Source: Apostichopus leukothele
Lineage: Eukaryota > Echinodermata > Holothuroidea > Aspidochirotida > Stichopodidae
Reading direction: 5' to 3'
DNA: 20,076 nt
Assembly: GCA_010014835.2 (NCBI GenBank)
Contig: JAAAKB020213553.1
Location: 1-20,076, forward strand
A program made the position numbers and the translations under genes. Within the stretch, counting starts at the first letter, position 1; the number at the start of each line of letters is the position of its first letter. Below are positions 7,501 to 17,640 of the stretch, piece by piece. The notes under the pieces are model-generated. The model was not told where the DNA came from. It did not search any database and saw only the letters and a list, made by a program, of their open reading frames with translations.

Positions 7501-10500
7501 ATACTCCCACCACATCGTCTACTTCATGCAAAAATAAAAAATAAATAAAAAACTTTAATAAAACTAATACATAAAATGTGCGATATATTGAAAACTCCTG
7601 ATGATGAAAGACAGTAAAAAAGACCAAATAATGGGCTAGAAGAAGAATACGGTAAAAAGTTATGATAAATAGAGCCAGGTTTACGTCAGGGATAGCCTTC
7701 AAAGTTATCCCTATTACATGGAGCTAAATCACAACAAAAATAAAGTTGTGCGGAAGTGGCAAGACGCATTGAATAATATAAGTAGAAGCTTATAGCAACG
7801 AAAACATATTCCCTGAAATACTTCAATTAAAGTGACATTGGAACATTATCAAAATAACGCAGTGTGGGTTAAAAGTATGAATTTCAAATTCGTTGGTTAT
7901 AGTGGTTTTCCTTGATAACAGATTATGGATGACACGTGGTCCTTATTTAAATTCATATTATATATTCATTGTGGTTCCTTTGGTATTTCCTTGATATAGC
8001 CCCGCTAGAATAAGTTTAATTGAGAGGTACTGTAGCAATTTATAACGGTAGATAAAAAAAACTCTCGAACACAACGGGCGCCCTCTATTTGTCACCTGTC
8101 TTATGGAGTCTGCCTGTGACGCTTATATGAGGGTTCTTACTTATATGAACAATTTCTGGGACTTCGATTGAGGAATTGTTTTTTAATATGCATAAATATA
8201 GTTTGTAAATAGCCTGAATCTGTACTCCTATATGCATCATCAGACAACAACACTGCACGACAAATGGACAAATGTGGGTTTAGCTTGATGATTCATCCAT
8301 AGAAGTTTTACCCTTCAGCTATCGAGATGACGACGTTGGTGTTTTACCGTCCCCGATGGTTTTGTGTTTGTCATGTCGCCTACTCAATAATTGTTGGGAA
8401 CGATGTATAACATACAACACGTAGGTCTACATTTCCTATGCATGATATTATCAATGCCTTGTGGCAATTTAAAGGAGACTTCTGCGATTGGCCGGGAATT
8501 TTTGCCAAAAGTTATCTCGCTTGTGTTGATTCAAAACTTATAAAATGACAATTAATCAAAAGCACTCACAAAGGGCCAAAATGGGGGCATGAATTGCTAC
8601 TGGCTCAGAGATCCAAACGGAATGTTGTATTATTATTATTATTTTCTTCGACATTAACTTTATTATCAGGCTATAATTATTTGCATAATTCTCATATGAC
8701 TTAAACTTCAAATAACATCGGAAGCATTTCACGAAATTCAACTCAAAACTGCTATAGAAGACCGAGACTAAATGCAATGTGCAATATTTGGGTCCGAATA
8801 TAAAGTCAACGTTTAACAAATAGACTTAGGATATGTCCCTGGTGGATATGAGAAGTTACAGGACAGGAGTGCACAGACGAAGACGAAAGAACAAAAATCC
8901 ACTATTCAATTCCTATAAATAAAAGCAAAAAGTATATAAATCGATGATTTGATGGGTTTTCAGGGCTAAGTTAAAAATTGGTTTTCCATTAGCTATGTCT
9001 TTTTCTAGACGAAATGATTCACGATCATGTGTCCTATCGATGTAGGGCTAAGCGAACGGTCAGTAGGTCTATAGCGTAAGCATTTCCTGTAGCCTGAAAT
9101 CTTAACTTAAGCGATATGTAGCCTATATAACATATGACGAAACCAAACAGAAAGTGGTATAACTAAATCCGGGTAATTGTTATCATCATATGATCATGGA
9201 CACATAAACAGGTTCCGCTTATGCACCGATGTTCACAACCGGCTTCTCACGTGAAACACCAGAATTTATTCTTAGCATACTTGTAGGTGGCAGGCGAACA
9301 ATGATCTATAGCAATTAAACAATGGATACATGTTTGATCATAACACCTCAGTATAAACGTTGGTCGTCACAGTTACAGAAATATTAAAATTATAACATCC
9401 ACTACGACGTATCTTTCCCCGTCGTGTTTTCGGAACACGTTGTAATCTAATTATATCGATATGATAATCTCAAATATAAATGGAGTCGATACGCTGACCT
9501 TAATTGAGAATTGACCTTATTCAGCAAATATAGACCCAACTAAAGCTGCCATAGGCTATACTCTGCCTCAAGGATTGCGCCTATACTCTTTCTCGATCAG
9601 ACTATCATGTAGCCCGTCACACCAGCCTTATTTATGCACTAGCCCCTTCCCAATCCAAGCTAGAAAGTTAATTTATGGTGATGCCGTGTCGGGCTTTGGT
9701 CTGTATACCGCTTAAATATCACTTGTTTAGTTCAAAATAGAGATTGGTACAAATATATTACCCCAAGTACTGATCGTCTGTATGGACAACACCACGGTAG
9801 GGTTACCATTGTAACTAGACAGTACAGTGGTTTATAGATCATAATCTATATATTATAAGGATAACTAGAGGTGGCACATAATCTTATCCTTTAGAAACAA
9901 GAAACGAACAAACAATCTGTTCGGAAACAGAATTTTGGAAACAAATATCTCCAAAAAGAGAGAGAGAAAAAAAATCCTCAACCGTGAGCCAATTAAGTTC
10001 TTGCAATGAATGCATGTCAGCATGTGCTCATGCAATGTAGTATTATGAAATAGCAATTATAAATTTATGTTTATCACTTCTCTTTCATTATCTTTAGAGA
10101 CAGACTGAACAGAAACTTTGTTAATTGTTAAATATGTAAATATCGAGCTCAGGGAAACCCCAGTTATCAGCAATCTACTAATTGTGGAAGAAAGTCAATT
10201 ACACAGTGGAAAGACACAAATGAATTAGCTGCTATTGCAAAATTCTTTTATTTGCGTACTCTTCTTTCTCCGCAGAAGAAATAAAATCCATAATTTTCAT
10301 ATCTTTTGACTGTATAATGTAAGTGACAATAATTTTTCTGTGAAACTCGATAACATAAATTAGATTTGAAACTGAAGCGCATAAAGCAAAATACACTGAA
10401 ACGGACGGTTTAACTTTTTGGTGGGTTTTAAAAAATATAAAATATTTCTTATGAAGTTTTTATGGTGTAATGAAGATATAAGTCGTTAATATTATAATAC

Positions 10501-10620
10501 AGTATTATTTATAAATAACTTAATTACTTCATTTTGACTAGGTAAGGCAAAAACGTCAAATAAAATCCAACGTTTATGTGTCACTGATAATATTTCCCCT
10601 AAATAATTAATCGAACCATC
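7501..10620. other. Long non-coding, probably intergenic stretch
   Basis: No supported gene. An ATT microsatellite lies at 8628-8644. The longest open frame, 87 codons on the minus strand at 8556-8819, is F/Y/K/I-rich and runs through that microsatellite, so I do not accept it. TAGGCCTA-like and TAGCCTAT words recur (near 9065, 9118 and 9550). No tRNA or rRNA signatures were seen. Confidence 0.5.
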
Positions 10621-10625
10621 CAGCA

Positions 10626-10633
10626 TGACGTCA
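10626..10633. promoter_or_regulatory. Palindromic CRE motif TGACGTCA upstream of a candidate first exon
   Basis: This is an exact CREB/ATF full site, 149 bp upstream of the ATG at 10782. Full CRE palindromes cluster near transcription starts in animals, so this placement supports a promoter here. No clear TATA box is seen between it and the ATG. Confidence 0.4.
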
Positions 10634-10781
10634 TTACCAGATGTCTATTTCGGGAGAGTCATTTCGCATAAATTCACGAAGAGCGGATTAGCAATACATT
10701 ACAATATAACTGTTTTCGCGAATACTGAAGCAACTCATACAATACAACTCAAGGAAAGGATTACTTCTTTATTTTGCCAAA

Positions 10782-10860
10782 ATGTTCTCCCTCAGAGGGA
10801 AGGGATCACTTTGTTTCTACACTGTATTTGTTCTCAGTTTTTCATTCTCATTTACGAAAG
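10782..10860 (+). CDS. Candidate first coding exon with signal peptide, secreted or membrane protein of unknown family
   Basis: ATG at 10782 lies in a good context (TTGCCAAAATG) and opens 26 codons plus one base, ending exactly at a strong donor, AAAG|GTAAGAAA (GT at 10861-10862). The peptide has the three parts of a signal sequence: a basic start (MFSLRGKG), a hydrophobic core (FYTVFVLSFSFSF) and a polar end (TK). Splicing would be in phase 1, the phase typical where a signal-peptide exon joins extracellular domain exons. A CRE lies 149 bp upstream, and the CpG-rich to CpG-desert transition begins about 490 bp downstream, as expected just inside a methylated gene body. A different frame covers the same bases from 10625 but lacks these features. 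The next exon is not identified. A strong acceptor with a TGCTAATAAC branch-like site ends at 11575, but that exon would stop after six codons. Confidence 0.4.
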
Positions 10861-10862
10861 GT

Positions 10863-11347
10863 AAGAAATCTAGCCTATGCCTATGCTAATTTTACAGTTT
10901 GCTGAACGTAGGCTTACTAACTTGTAGTTGTAGTTGTACAGTGTATACTCGCATAGCTATCTGAATGTAGTACTTACTTGGGCATAAAAACATGCATTCT
11001 GCATGAGAATACCGTTATCATTATATATAGTTTAGTTACGAGCGTCGCAAATAGTAAAACACAGCACGATTATTATTAACCCTACCGATTTCAGCGTTAA
11101 GAGCGTTTCCCCTGTTATTACGTTAAGAGAAATATAATTAGCCTTGAAGTAAGTGTGACATGCCCCTCTCCCTTACGCTGCCATCTCGGCTTAGTCTAAC
11201 TGTTACTAGTGTCAGTCAAGAGTAGTGGAACCCAGCTACTTTAGGCGTTATGTTCATATGAGTAGGTTCGGCCCTTAACATTAGGGATACTTAATTCAGT
11301 GGAATATAGCATAATTGACTTTCAAACTTCCTAGATTGGCTATGGCG
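10863..11347 (+). other. Probable intron start with ordinary CpG content
   Basis: No coding signal. CpG sites are frequent up to the one at 11346-11347 and then stop abruptly. Confidence 0.35.
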
Positions 11348-12206
11348 TTAATGGTTTATGATTGCCCCCTCCAACACACACATCCCCTTTTCCTTTTTAG
11401 TTCTTCCCAAGTGTTGATGGGTTCAAGCCTCCTCCCACCCTCCCCAGCACATATAAGTTAAATATTTCCAGAGTATTTATGACATAAACATTTCTCACAC
11501 TCAATAAAGTAACTTTCATTTCAAGAATTTTAATTCTGGTCTTGTGTTTTGATGCTAATAACTGATTTTTTCCAGAGCTGTTTTTTTGCATGTAGTAATA
11601 AATTTTGCTCTTATTTTTTTTTTTATGAAAGCCTTGTAATTGACTCTTTTTTGTGGAAGTTTGATATTGGTATGTGTTGTTTAAGGTAAAAAAAAAATTT
11701 GCCCTTTGCCTAGTTTGTTATTTTAAGTTTAATTTAATTATTTTATTCCTACAAATGTTGAATTGGGGTCAAAACTGGAAGCATATAAGGGTGGTGAAAT
11801 GGTATGACTCATTTTGGAAGTGCAAAGATATTTTGGGATCTTTCAATATGTATATAGCTTAGTCTAGGTTATTAAGTATTATTGTGCAAGCATGTAGGAA
11901 GTTAGAACCAATACTAATAAGAACCAATACTAATAAGTAAATAAACCCATTATGTCTCAGTGAATGACTCTGTTATCATTTCAAATTACTGTTTTCTTCT
12001 CCCTTATGATGGTGTATTATGACAAAGTAGGAAGTTGTCCAAGCAAGAAATGATAGGTTGATGAAATAAAAGATATAATCTACTATACATTTAGATTGGC
12101 ATTATATGTATCTCCAGTGCATATAGTAATTACTAAATTTAGCAAATTACATTTGTGATCAAGAAACCTTTCACATGATTTAGCCAAATTGCAACATTGA
12201 GTGTTA
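11348..12206. other. CpG desert (no CpG in 859 bp)
   Basis: No CG dinucleotide occurs across this interval, against 37 in the 600 bp at 3181-3780. TG and CA are abundant, the expected product of methyl-cytosine deamination. It contains an acceptor-like site (TGCTAATAACTGATTTTTTCCAG ends at 11575; branch-like TGCTAATAAC), an AATAAA near 11600 and poly-T runs, but no supported exon. Confidence 0.7.
11905..11936. repeat. Two-copy 16-bp tandem repeat
   Basis: GAACCAATACTAATAA is repeated perfectly. This is recent slippage or duplication inside the CpG desert. Confidence 0.8.
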
Positions 12207-14940
12207 CGTACAGTATACAGAGTTTTGCACACTAAGTACAGATGTAGACACTATAAACTACAGTACATGTGTTGTGGTATGGTATATGGTTTGCAAGTAA
12301 CATTCCTTGTTCAGTATTTAAACACAAATTAATTGTAATACAAATGTATAATGAAAGTGAACCATAACCATACTGTACGATCTCATTTAAATAATAAAAT
12401 ATTGGAAAGATGACAGTGCTTGTGTTTGAATCAACAGCACAGTACAGTAAGTGTGTTTACTGTAGAGATATTAAAAGCCATTAAATATGTTTATTTTTCA
12501 CTTGACCCTGTGCTTTAGTGTTTTTATACACTTCAATAATTATGACTGACATGTTGCAAGTTTGTAAATACTGCAACTTCACCATGAAAGGATCGGCGCT
12601 GAACTGTCCAACTCCATTAGCAACTAGACAGCAAAAGAAAATTAAGATTGTCTGACGGGTGACATACAAACAAACCTCCCTCTAAATATGTACTGTATGT
12701 GTCATGGTTGGTTGTAAAACTTCCGTGCACCTTTAAGATTGTAGTACGTACACGACACATGTATTAGTATCCAGTATTGTTAGTCAACATGATTATCTTT
12801 AGGATTAGTCTGATTACTGTACACTGTGTTATCTTGTTTGTCAATAATAAAACTCTTTCTGTACAGATATTTTAGGATACTGTAGGCAAACATTGCAATG
12901 ATTACTACATGTGTATTAAGCTTTAAGTTTCTGTGTCAGGAAGATTTAATACTGATAGTCCTCTGTTTTACCTGTTGTAGGCTTATTAAAGATGTTCTCT
13001 CTCCATTTAAAGCAATAGGAGAACACATTCTACTAGTACAACCTACTTGAAGTTGTAGCTCACAGTCATTGTCACAATAAAGAAAAAGGTTTGCACTTGT
13101 TTAGTAGTTTGTAAATTATTTACCGTTCAAACTATGGCAGTATATATGTCATTCTGTGATTCATAATCTTTTGTTACAAGGTTATACTTTTGGTTGAGGA
13201 AAACAAAAATCTTTTTCCAGTTGCGCCCCAGAATTGAAGAAAATGTTAATTGACGGTATTTGCCAATAGTTTCCTAAAATTGCAGAACTTTTAACCTTTC
13301 ATAGCTGAATAAGCTTGACATATATTCAGTCCAGACTACCGTACCCGTCAAACTTTCTCATGGGACAAATTAATTAAATACGGTGGAATACAAACCGATA
13401 CTGATAATAAGAGGGTACTAAAACTTTGTAGAGATGTTTTTCTCCTCTGTGGCAATTATTTATTGTTTGATTGTTACCATAGCAATGATATACCAAAGAT
13501 TGAATCTTTAAAAGTATATATACCTTACAGTTCATCCTTTTAAATATCAATGATTTTCTCCCTAGCAAAATGTACAAAAAACCAAAACCAATCATTTTGA
13601 AAGTGCAATAAGCTACCTGCTGTATGTACGTGACCGTTCATGCCATTATCAGAACAGATTCCAAGGCCTAACCAGGTGTTTCTACGGCTGTTTTCATCTT
13701 GTTAAACAGTGGATTCTGTTTTTTTAATAAATGTACATCCTGCTGATATTCTGTCGTGCCTCTCACCCGTAGCAGAAAAACAGCAATTAAAATGAGAAGA
13801 TCGTCATGGATGAGTCATATATGACTGTCTCAGATAGATAGGTGCATGGCTTTTATATATTGCTACAGTACGGTAGTTCAGCTGGATTTATCAAGTACGG
13901 TTGCTAAGGGTAAATTTGTATTGGTTTCTTCTACAGTATGTACAGTGAAATTCAATAGGAAGGTAATTGTGGGTTTCTTCCCTATATATGTCCTTTATGG
14001 TTATAAACATGCCAAATAAACCAGAACATTTCAATGACAGATCATCAATGACAAATGACAGATCGGATATAAAGCTCAAGCCAAAAATCCCAATTGGAAA
14101 GTGAATAATTAACAGCTACAGTACAGGATGTGGAGTGAATTTTATTCAAGATTGGTAGATTAATTAATATAGATCTATGCATACATGTACATATACTTTC
14201 ATATAAATGTAAACTGTGTCCATTTTGTTTGTGATTAGAGTACAGTACAGAGCACTGGTACTTACTAGTTGCGATAACCTATGTACGCTGTGTTCGTGTC
14301 CAGACTTGTCCAGACACAAATTTGTGTCCGATTGTGTCTGCAAAAGTGTAAATGCTATTAGATAATACAGTGTAAACATATAATCTTGATCATTATTGAG
14401 TAGGTTTTTGTTGATTGCTGATGATTAGATATAAATGTAATACTGCTGAGTGGTGACATTTCAAATAAGGCACAATTATCACCATCTGGAGTGATCCACC
14501 TCCAAGTAAAGAGTCTGATTTTCATGGGGTTCTATACACCACCTGTACAGGTATAGAATTATGTTCATTTTAGGTCATGTCTTAATTTAACATTGTACAG
14601 ATTGTAGATGATAAATCTAATTTAAATTTCTAAAGGTTAGTAATTAATACAACCTACAATAAGTAAAAGGTAAAACCAAAATAAAAACACATAAATTTGA
14701 AAGTTTAGTAAAATTTGTTACAATCTGCAGAAATTATTCTAAAAATATATATAAACACATCTGTAAAGAAATTGAGCATATCGTTGAATGAACATTGAAT
14801 TCTGGCACTGGAAGTAATAATACTGACAATTATAATAAAATCAAGTCATTCTAAGAAACATTCAGCACTCTGCTGGGTTCTCCCATATTACCTACATCCC
14901 CACTTTGGCTACTTTTCAAAGTTACTAACAAAAAACCAAA
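12207..14940. other. CpG-poor non-coding stretch rich in TACAGTA words
   Basis: No supported gene. TACAGTA/TACTGTA-type words recur near 12258, 12372, 12440, 12690, 12817, 12875, 13864, 13935, 14117 and 14238. A minor exon-like segment with acceptor CTTTTTCCAG (before 13221) and a 12-residue frame (CAPELKKMLIDG) is too weak to call. Polyadenylation-like AATAAA words are common because the DNA is AT-rich. Confidence 0.45.
14311..14340. repeat. Nested perfect palindromes around GACACAAATTTGTGTC
   Basis: A 16-bp perfect palindrome lies at 14313-14328. An overlapping 9-bp inverted pair (CAGACACAA at 14311-14319, TTGTGTCTG at 14332-14340) offers an alternative hairpin, and another CAGAC...GTCCAGAC word lies just upstream. 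It may be a dimer-binding site or chance. Confidence 0.6.
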
Positions 14941-14943
14941 TGT

Positions 14944-15046
14944 TTAACAAGAGGCATTCCATCCAAATTTCAGCCCATCATCTGTATATGCTCGTTCATT
15001 CTCAACATTTTTTATCGAATGCCCGCAAATCTCCGTTTTCTTCAAC
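14944..15046 (-). CDS. Possible exon or transposon-derived coding fragment, unrecognised
   Basis: On the minus strand an AG at 15047-15048 (CATACAG) precedes an open frame of 33 codons ending with TAA at 14944-14946. It begins LKKTEICGHSIKNVENERAY and ends TDDGLKFGWNASC, a mixed, charged composition typical of coding sequence. The interval lies in a small CpG-richer island within a CpG-poor region, which suggests a younger insertion or a conserved exon. The acceptor has a poor pyrimidine tract. A 68-codon plus-strand frame (14940-15146) overlaps it and I cannot exclude that one. Confidence 0.15.
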
Positions 15047-15100
15047 CTGTATGAAATGTCATTTTAAATCCTGCAATATTTTTGAGGGGCAGTTATTCGG

Positions 15101-15109
15101 TGAGTCAGC
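15101..15109 (+). promoter_or_regulatory. AP-1/MARE-like site TGAGTCAGC
   Basis: This is an exact TGAGTCA AP-1 core extended by GC, matching half of a T-MARE. A second site, TGAGTCA at 15358-15364, lies about 255 bp away and on the opposite strand reads ATGACTCAGC, matching the CNC/small-Maf antioxidant-response core RTGACnnnGC. Confidence 0.25.
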
Positions 15110-15160
15110 TCCCTTTGAACCAGCGACTGATGTAATTGACTTTTGAAATTGCCACTTGCG

Positions 15161-15189
15161 ACGGATAAAAGCACCCAGCAGTGCGAAAC
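15161..15189 (+). other. Hairpin followed by GAAAC, weakly hammerhead-like
   Basis: GCAC (15171-15174) and GTGC (15181-15184) pair around CCAGCA and are followed directly by GAAAC, the arrangement of stem II plus GAAA in hammerheads. Upstream, GGATAAAA replaces the CUGANGA box and no cleavage triplet with a partner stem I is evident. At best this is a decayed relative of the 974-1004 motif. Confidence 0.2.
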
Positions 15190-15575
15190 ATGATAGTCCT
15201 CGTGGGACTCAAGTAAGTCCCTTTTACTCTTTCCTTTTACAACAAATACTCTACTAGTACTTATAAGCCTGAACAGCTTGCAAAACTTTTCTCTCTGATT
15301 TTGTGGAGTAGTCTAAAAACAGATCCACGAGGTATAATGGTTTCTTCTGACTGTGGCTGAGTCATTTCTTCTTGTCTTAATCTCTGAGGCGCTTACAAAC
15401 TGACATGTAGTGTCATCATTCAACTTACACTATTGGTTTTGTGGTGAAGAGTTTAAAAATTACTGCAGTTCATGGCTGCAGTTCATAGCTTACATATCTC
15501 CTCACAATGTCAGCACTCTAGCTCTTGTATGCAGAGCGTGAACTAGCATTAACCTTTTTAACACTCATATACAAG
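15190..15575. other. Non-coding stretch
   Basis: It contains an AP-1/ARE-like site at 15355-15364 and a short imperfect direct repeat of CTGCAGTTCAT (15463 and 15476). No exon is supported. Confidence 0.4.
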
Positions 15576-15611
15576 GTATTAAGTAAGAATGCTGAGGTTT
15601 TAAAGAGACAG
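15576..15611 (+). CDS. Possible small internal exon, unrecognised
   Basis: A modest acceptor (CATATACAAG) and a strong donor, CAG|GTAAGC (GT at 15612), bracket 36 bp that are open in only one frame (VLSKNAEVLKRQ). Length divisible by three and a strong donor argue mildly for an exon. It lies inside the CpG-poor block where exons of a gene body are expected. No linked exon is found. Confidence 0.13.
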
Positions 15612-17039
15612 GTAAGCTTAATTAATTGTCGTTTGTAAATATCCAAAGCTGGTCAAGTTAATTGTGATTTATTGTTTGGTTGCAAAACAAATAAAATTTG
15701 GATTCATCTGACTCAAGTTTCTGACTCAAATTTCTTAGGTATATATTAATTTTATCATATAGTGTGTCACATGTTCACTTGCCTCTGTTATACAAAGGTC
15801 AATCTAAAGGTCAATTATCACAGATTCATCACAAACAAAACAAGAGATAGCAGACCTACAATAGTTCAGCATATGATCAATTGGTTGATAATGAAAAAAC
15901 CAATTCTCTGGATTAGCTTCAAATGTTCATCTGAATAATGTACAGGAATTTTGGCCAATCTTAATTTCAACTTAGAACTGCTAATTGCTATCTGACCTGT
16001 GCCTGAACTGGCTTCATCTGGTGATGCATTCATTGCTGGGGAAGTGTTCTGTAGTGTAGGCTCATTTCTCTGAAATCTGTTGGTTGCATCAAGTGAAATT
16101 AGATGTTCCTCCTTGTTACAAGTATATATCCAAACTAGATAACATCCCTAGCTACTTGGACTGAATGCATCAGTCAACATGTTGAACTGTATATAACTGG
16201 ACTTTTCTAATGTCCATTACAGTAGGACAATGGTTCAAATCAGTCAGCACCCACAATTTTCTTTTGTGTTCATATATTTGATACAATATTTTGGATATGC
16301 TTAATATCTAACTGTTCTAAATTTGCTCGTTTGAGGATTCTGTCTATTAAACCTTTAATTCTTACAAATGACCAACGTCACGTCACAATTCAGATTAAGT
16401 AATTGGCAATTTACTAATTTAGCTTGTAAATGTCCAGTAATTTTGCAATCTAATGACAAAAGTGGTTTAAGAACACTTTAGTGTAACTTGTAGATCCACT
16501 GATCCTATTAGGATTAGGTAATGTTTATTGTCTCGTGTTAATTTATGATGGGGAGATTTAATGTGGACTAATTAACGGTAGTCAGCTTTAACAGGCCACT
16601 GTGTAGACCACAAATTGGATTTGGTCGTTTCCTCATAAAGTAACCATGTCAGCTGAGAGGAAGCAAGTCTCCAACTGATTTAAGGCACAAAGGAAGTGAT
16701 TAATATAATTACCTGCTGCTCTGAAGTGACAACATTCTGCACTGCCTTGCCTATCATATATGCAATGCACAATCAGTGAGAGTGTAGGCTAACATTGTCA
16801 CAGCTCCTAATTGTGACTGTTTGTTGCCACAGTAACAAAGTTCTGCAGTTCAATGAAACTGATCAAACGTGATTGTCAGTGCTAGATTTTCATGGGTCTG
16901 GAAAGTGTCATGCACTTCCTAGCAGGGGTCATGTCAAGCCTGTAAGACCAGGGAGGAGTAGGGAAACAGGTATGATAGGATTAAGATGATAACGATACCA
17001 GCAAAACTCTCCATCTTGCTGTGATTATGATTGAATTGG
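15612..17039. other. CpG-poor non-coding stretch, including a second CpG desert
   Basis: No CG dinucleotide occurs from 15632 to 16327. No supported exon, RNA gene or transposon is present. Confidence 0.5.
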
Positions 17040-17072
17040 TATAAAAATTCACTTTCGCTGAGCTGTCTCTCA
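17040..17072 (+). promoter_or_regulatory. TATA box plus initiator with canonical spacing
   Basis: TATAAAA begins at 17040 and an initiator-like TCAGTTT has its A at 17072, 32 bp downstream, the normal TATA-to-start distance. An ATG follows 16 bp later. The initiator CAG preceded by CTGTCTCT could instead be a splice acceptor. Confidence 0.25.
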
Positions 17073-17087
17073 GTTTCACTTGTCAAA

Positions 17088-17162
17088 ATGTCTTTCCTCT
17101 GTGTCCTTTTAGCAGCTGGGTTAGTATGTTTCCTTTTGTATATATATTTTGCAGACATATGA
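17088..17162 (+). CDS. Micro-ORF or first exon encoding a hydrophobic signal-anchor-like peptide
   Basis: ATG at 17088 (context TCAAAATGT) opens 24 codons to TGA at 17160-17162. The peptide MSFLCVLLAAGLVCFLLYIY plus FADI is hydrophobic throughout and would act as a signal or a single membrane span. Splicing at GTATGT (17124) would instead give a 12-codon signal-peptide exon in phase 0. It follows a TATA/initiator pair. A minus-strand frame covering 16934-17158 is also open (74 codons) and ends in its own hydrophobic segment (from MESFAGIVIILILSYLF), so one of the two may be an antisense artefact. No family is recognised. Confidence 0.2.
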   Translation: MSFLCVLLAAGLVCFLLYIYFADI

Positions 17163-17488
17163 TAAATTGGATTGTTTGGAAATTCTTGAATGATGTAATA
17201 GTCTCAATTTACTTACATATATTGTAAAACTTTTATGTGTTAAAATTTTGCAGCTACAGTAGGTCGTACTGTACTGTGCCAAAAAAGTGAGTACAGTACA
17301 TTCCAAGCTTGTTGATCAGTTAGAATTACAGTATGCAAACCACAGTGCGAACCAAGAGTGTGTCAAGAAAACTTAGAACATACAGACTGACACTAGAAAA
17401 GTTTGGCAGTATTTTACTTTTGACGTTAAAATATCGATTGAGATCTAAGCCTAACAAGTTGCATACAGTTCTTGTAAGGGTATTATGT
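17163..17488. other. Non-coding stretch with clustered TACTGTAC words
   Basis: GTACTGTACTGTG near 17267, GTACAGTACA near 17291 and TACAGTATGC near 17328 cluster within 80 bp. The open frame that starts at 17333 runs into the transposon-like end at 17489 and is not accepted. Confidence 0.4.
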
Positions 17489-17640
17489 CAGGGGCACGCA
17501 ACCTTTTTACTTGGTGGCAAAATTTATGAAGTCGGTATCCCGGTAGGCCTGACCAACATTAAAGCGAGTTTTTCCATGTACAACCACCCCCTCCCCCACC
17601 TCCCCGGTACGGCCTGCGCTAAATTACCATGAAGTAAACA
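17489..17640 (+). mobile_element. Possible hAT-type transposon left end
   Basis: CAGGGGCACGCAACCTTTTT at 17489 resembles the CAGGGGTGGGCAACCTTTTT start common in animal hAT elements, followed by a GGTGGC block. The segment is CpG-richer than its surroundings, as expected for a younger insertion. It ends in a C-rich run (17587-17602) and CCCGGTACGGCC. A right end and a duplicate of the adjacent TATTATGT were not found. Confidence 0.35.

Noticed and set aside
8556-8819. 87-codon minus-strand frame
   Set aside because: It passes through an ATT microsatellite (an isoleucine run) and has no splice or start support.
11554-11604. Excellent acceptor with branch-like TGCTAATAAC and AATAAA, as a second exon of the 10782 gene
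   Set aside because: It would add only six codons before a stop, giving a peptide of about 32 residues. I kept it as a note rather than a gene model.
17333-17632. 99-codon plus-strand frame
   Set aside because: Its second half is the hAT-like terminus and a C-rich run. The frame crosses an insertion boundary, so it cannot be one old gene.
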